From Candidatus Fischerbacteria bacterium RBG_13_37_8 (GTDB lineage Bacteria; Acidobacteriota; HRBIN11; MFGW01): a stretch of 8,116 bases of DNA. Location: positions 4,108 to 12,223 of the forward strand of contig MFGW01000110.1 of NCBI GenBank assembly GCA_001780385.1, in the 5' to 3' direction. Position numbers and translations under genes: made by a program. Every line of letters starts with the position of its first letter. Within the stretch, counting starts at the first letter, position 1. This document shows, one piece after another, positions 6,139-8,116 of the stretch. The notes under the pieces were generated by a model, which saw only the letters and a list, made by a program, of their open reading frames with translations, searched no databases and had not been told where the DNA came from.

Positions 6139-8116
6139 ATGGTAAAAGAAAAAAAAGAATCAGAGCATAATATAAATAAGGAAGATTTATTTTCTGCAGC
6201 GGCTGATAAATTGATTGCCAATATTGCTGAAATAATGAGAAGAGCAAAGACAGAAGAAGATCTACGTATCGGCTTTGAAAAGTCACTAGAACCTATTTTA
6301 AAAAGTATTGGCATTGAATCAAAGCCAATTTATGAAAGCTTAGGGACTGAGAAAAAATCTATATATCGAGGACGTCCTGATGCCATACATGGTCAAATAA
6401 TTATAGAATATGAATCACCCAACTCTTTCTGTTCGGAATCTGTTATTAATCATGCTTTTGATCAATTAAAGGAGTATATGGCTGCTAAAGCTACTGGAGA
6501 AAAAGCAGTAGCTATTGAGATATTAAAGAGAATTGTGGGGACAGGTTTTGACGGATCCGCCATATTTTTTGTCAAATATGTTGGTAAGACAAATAACAAG
6601 ATTGTTGCAATAGATGAAAAATTATTTATTATTCAGGGGCCTTTTGCTATCAGCCAGGATAGTATGCGTACCTTTCTTACTTATTTAAGAGCACTTGTTC
6701 GTCTACCACTTTCAGCAAAACATCTGACGGACAAATTTGGACCTAAAAGCAAAATAGCTCCAATGGCAGTATCCGCATTTGTAGACGCCTTGGAGAATTG
6801 GAGTAGTGAAAGAACAGAGGTATTTTTGAATGAATGGAAACGCTTATTTGGAATTGTTTATGGTGAACAATTTACCTCTCAGCAATCCGAAGAAGCCCAA
6901 ATTTTATCAAAGAGTTATGGAATAAATAAAGAAATAGATTTCCAAAAGCTGCTATTTTCTGTGCATACTTATTTTGCATTCCTGATGAAATTAATAGCTG
7001 CTGAAATAATAAATCTTAAAGAAGGCGCTTTAGCATTATCATATTCTCATCAACTGACTCATTCTTCAAGAGATGATTTGCTTGATCAATTGACTTATAT
7101 TGAAAATGGCGGCATTTTTGCTGAGCGGGGAATTACAAATTTTCTTGAAGGAGATTTCTTCCAGTGGTATCTGGATGCATTCTCTCCTCGCCTTGAGGAA
7201 GCTATTAGAGAAATTTCAAGGGGCTTATCTGAATTTGAACCAGCAACGAGCGTTATTAATCCTGAATTTACTCATGACCTTCTTAAAAAGCTTTACCAAT
7301 ATTTAATGCCACAAGAAATACGCCATAAGCTCGGGGAATATTATACGCCTGATTGGCTTGCAGAATTAATTCTTGATGAAGTAGGTTATAAAGGCGATAT
7401 CACTTCGCGCTTACTCGATCCAGCATGCGGATCAGGAACATTCATTTCCTTAGCAATTCAAAGAGCCAAAGAATTTGGTAAAAAGAATAATAGGTCTTCT
7501 AATACCATCGCCAAGTATATTAAAGAAAATATATGGGGATTTGATTTGAATCCTCTTGCTGTGATTGCTGCAAGAACAAATTATCTTTTTGCGCTTGGTG
7601 AGCTACTTGATGAACTTGAAAATTGGGAAATTCCTATTTATCTTGCGGATTCAATATTATGGCCAGAAAAAACGGGGCAGATGCAGATAGATTTTGTAGG
7701 CGGAGATCATGTGAAAAGGCAAACCTCTGTTAAATTATTTCACGTACCTTACATCTGGATAAAAGATAAAGGATTTCTCATGCAATATGCTGCACCACTG
7801 GTAGAAGAGATGGTAAAACATCGTTATTCAATTTCAGAAGCAATGGAATCATTTAAAAAGAAAGGATTAGTGTTTCCACCTCATGAAAAGGTAGTTGAAA
7901 ATTTTTATAAAGAAATTCTTGAGCTTGAAGAGCTTGGTAAAAATGGTATCTGGGCAAGATTTCTCAAGAATGCTTTTGCTCCTCTTGTTGCAGGGCAATT
8001 TGATTTTGTGGTTGGCAATCCGCCGTGGATCAGATTGGCTTATCTTTCAAGAGAATATCGCGATGCAACATTACCGATGTGGCGAGAATTTGGACTTTAT
8101 TCGCTAAAAGGACATG
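6139..8116 (+). CDS. Eco57I-like type IIG restriction enzyme/N6-adenine methyltransferase, 3' end beyond window
   Basis: The frame is open for 659 codons to the right edge, so the C-terminus and any target-recognition domain are missing. An in-frame TAA two codons upstream makes the ATG at 6139 the first possible start; only a weak GAGA lies 8 bases before it. Residues about 20-150 look like a PD-(D/E)XK-type nuclease with RPDAIHGQIIIEYESP: D81, E90 and E92, where the usual lysine is glutamate. A helical region follows to about 385. The methyltransferase begins with KLGEYYTP at 397-404. Its SAM-binding motif I is LLDPACGSGTF (425-435), motif II is GFDLNP with D469, motif III is YLADSI with D504, and the catalytic NPPW is at 627-630. 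NPPW/Y marks transfer of a methyl group to adenine N6. The gap of about 120 residues between motif III and NPPW is usual for type IIG and PglX-like enzymes. It may protect self DNA and cut unmodified DNA in one polypeptide. A methylation-only role, or a PglX- or DISARM-type methylase, cannot be excluded without the missing end. Confidence 0.9.
   Translation, partial: MVKEKKESEHNINKEDLFSAAADKLIANIAEIMRRAKTEEDLRIGFEKSLEPILKSIGIESKPIYESLGTEKKSIYRGRPDAIHGQIIIEYESPNSFCSESVINHAFDQLKEYMAAKATGEKAVAIEILKRIVGTGFDGSAIFFVKYVGKTNNKIVAIDEKLFIIQGPFAISQDSMRTFLTYLRALVRLPLSAKHLTDKFGPKSKIAPMAVSAFVDALENWSSERTEVFLNEWKRLFGIVYGEQFTSQQSEEAQILSKSYGINKEIDFQKLLFSVHTYFAFLMKLIAAEIINLKEGALALSYSHQLTHSSRDDLLDQLTYIENGGIFAERGITNFLEGDFFQWYLDAFSPRLEEAIREISRGLSEFEPATSVINPEFTHDLLKKLYQYLMPQEIRHKLGEYYTPDWLAELILDEVGYKGDITSRLLDPACGSGTFISLAIQRAKEFGKKNNRSSNTIAKYIKENIWGFDLNPLAVIAARTNYLFALGELLDELENWEIPIYLADSILWPEKTGQMQIDFVGGDHVKRQTSVKLFHVPYIWIKDKGFLMQYAAPLVEEMVKHRYSISEAMESFKKKGLVFPPHEKVVENFYKEILELEELGKNGIWARFLKNAFAPLVAGQFDFVVGNPPWIRLAYLSREYRDATLPMWREFGLYSLKGH

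Noticed and set aside
5635..6314. Minus-strand open frames of 60 codons (5635-5817 and 6132-6314)
   Set aside because: They are antisense to the NTPase and methyltransferase genes, whose motifs are clear; the serine/isoleucine-rich translations are antisense shadows.
7100..8107. Plus-strand open frames at 7100-7306 and 7895-8107
   Set aside because: Both are out-of-frame shadows inside the methyltransferase gene, which stays open through this whole stretch with motifs I, II, III and NPPW in the other frame.

Overview
The window is an AT-rich stretch of bacterial chromosome. It joins two unrelated neighbourhoods: a pair of divergent genes for exported proteins on the left, and a rightward run of DNA-cleavage and DNA-modification genes on the right that looks like a defence (restriction-type) island. 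The lineage cannot be fixed from sequence alone. The exported protein combines an N-terminal SPNGDGIND-type Ig-like domain with FG-GAP/VCBS repeats, a style common in the Fibrobacteres-Chlorobi-Bacteroidetes superphylum and related candidate phyla. Good Shine-Dalgarno sites and TTGACA-type promoters argue against a typical member of the Bacteroidota, so an FCB-related or other candidate phylum is my inference.

Region 1 (1-2501, minus strand): a large secreted multidomain protein, cut off by the left edge, with a signal peptide, Ig-like domains, a jelly-roll-like domain, a fibronectin-III-like domain and at least six calcium-type FG-GAP repeats. Region 2 (2502-2812): a divergent intergenic spacer with a convincing promoter for the rightward gene. 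Region 3 (2813-3703): an exported DsbA/thioredoxin-fold oxidoreductase with a CPYC active site. Region 4 (3704-3994): a gene-poor junction holding a 40-codon minus-strand ORF of doubtful status, a 12-bp palindrome and a promoter for the next operon.

Region 5 (3995-8116, plus strand): three consecutive genes. The first is a small HNH nuclease with a C-terminal helix-turn-helix. The second is a PD-(D/E)XK nuclease domain (HsdR-N-like) fused to a STAND/NACHT-like P-loop NTPase. The third is the start of a large Eco57I-like fused nuclease and N6-adenine methyltransferase, cut off by the right edge. The first two start with GTG, lie 21 bases apart and share one reading frame, separated by a single TAA. 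The third begins 83 bases later.

The working idea is that the methyltransferase marks self DNA, while one or both nuclease proteins, one with a signalling-type NTPase, attack unmodified or otherwise sensed DNA. I do not recognise this exact arrangement (HNH-HTH, then nuclease-STAND, then type IIG-like enzyme) as a named defence system, and whether the three genes form one system is inference.
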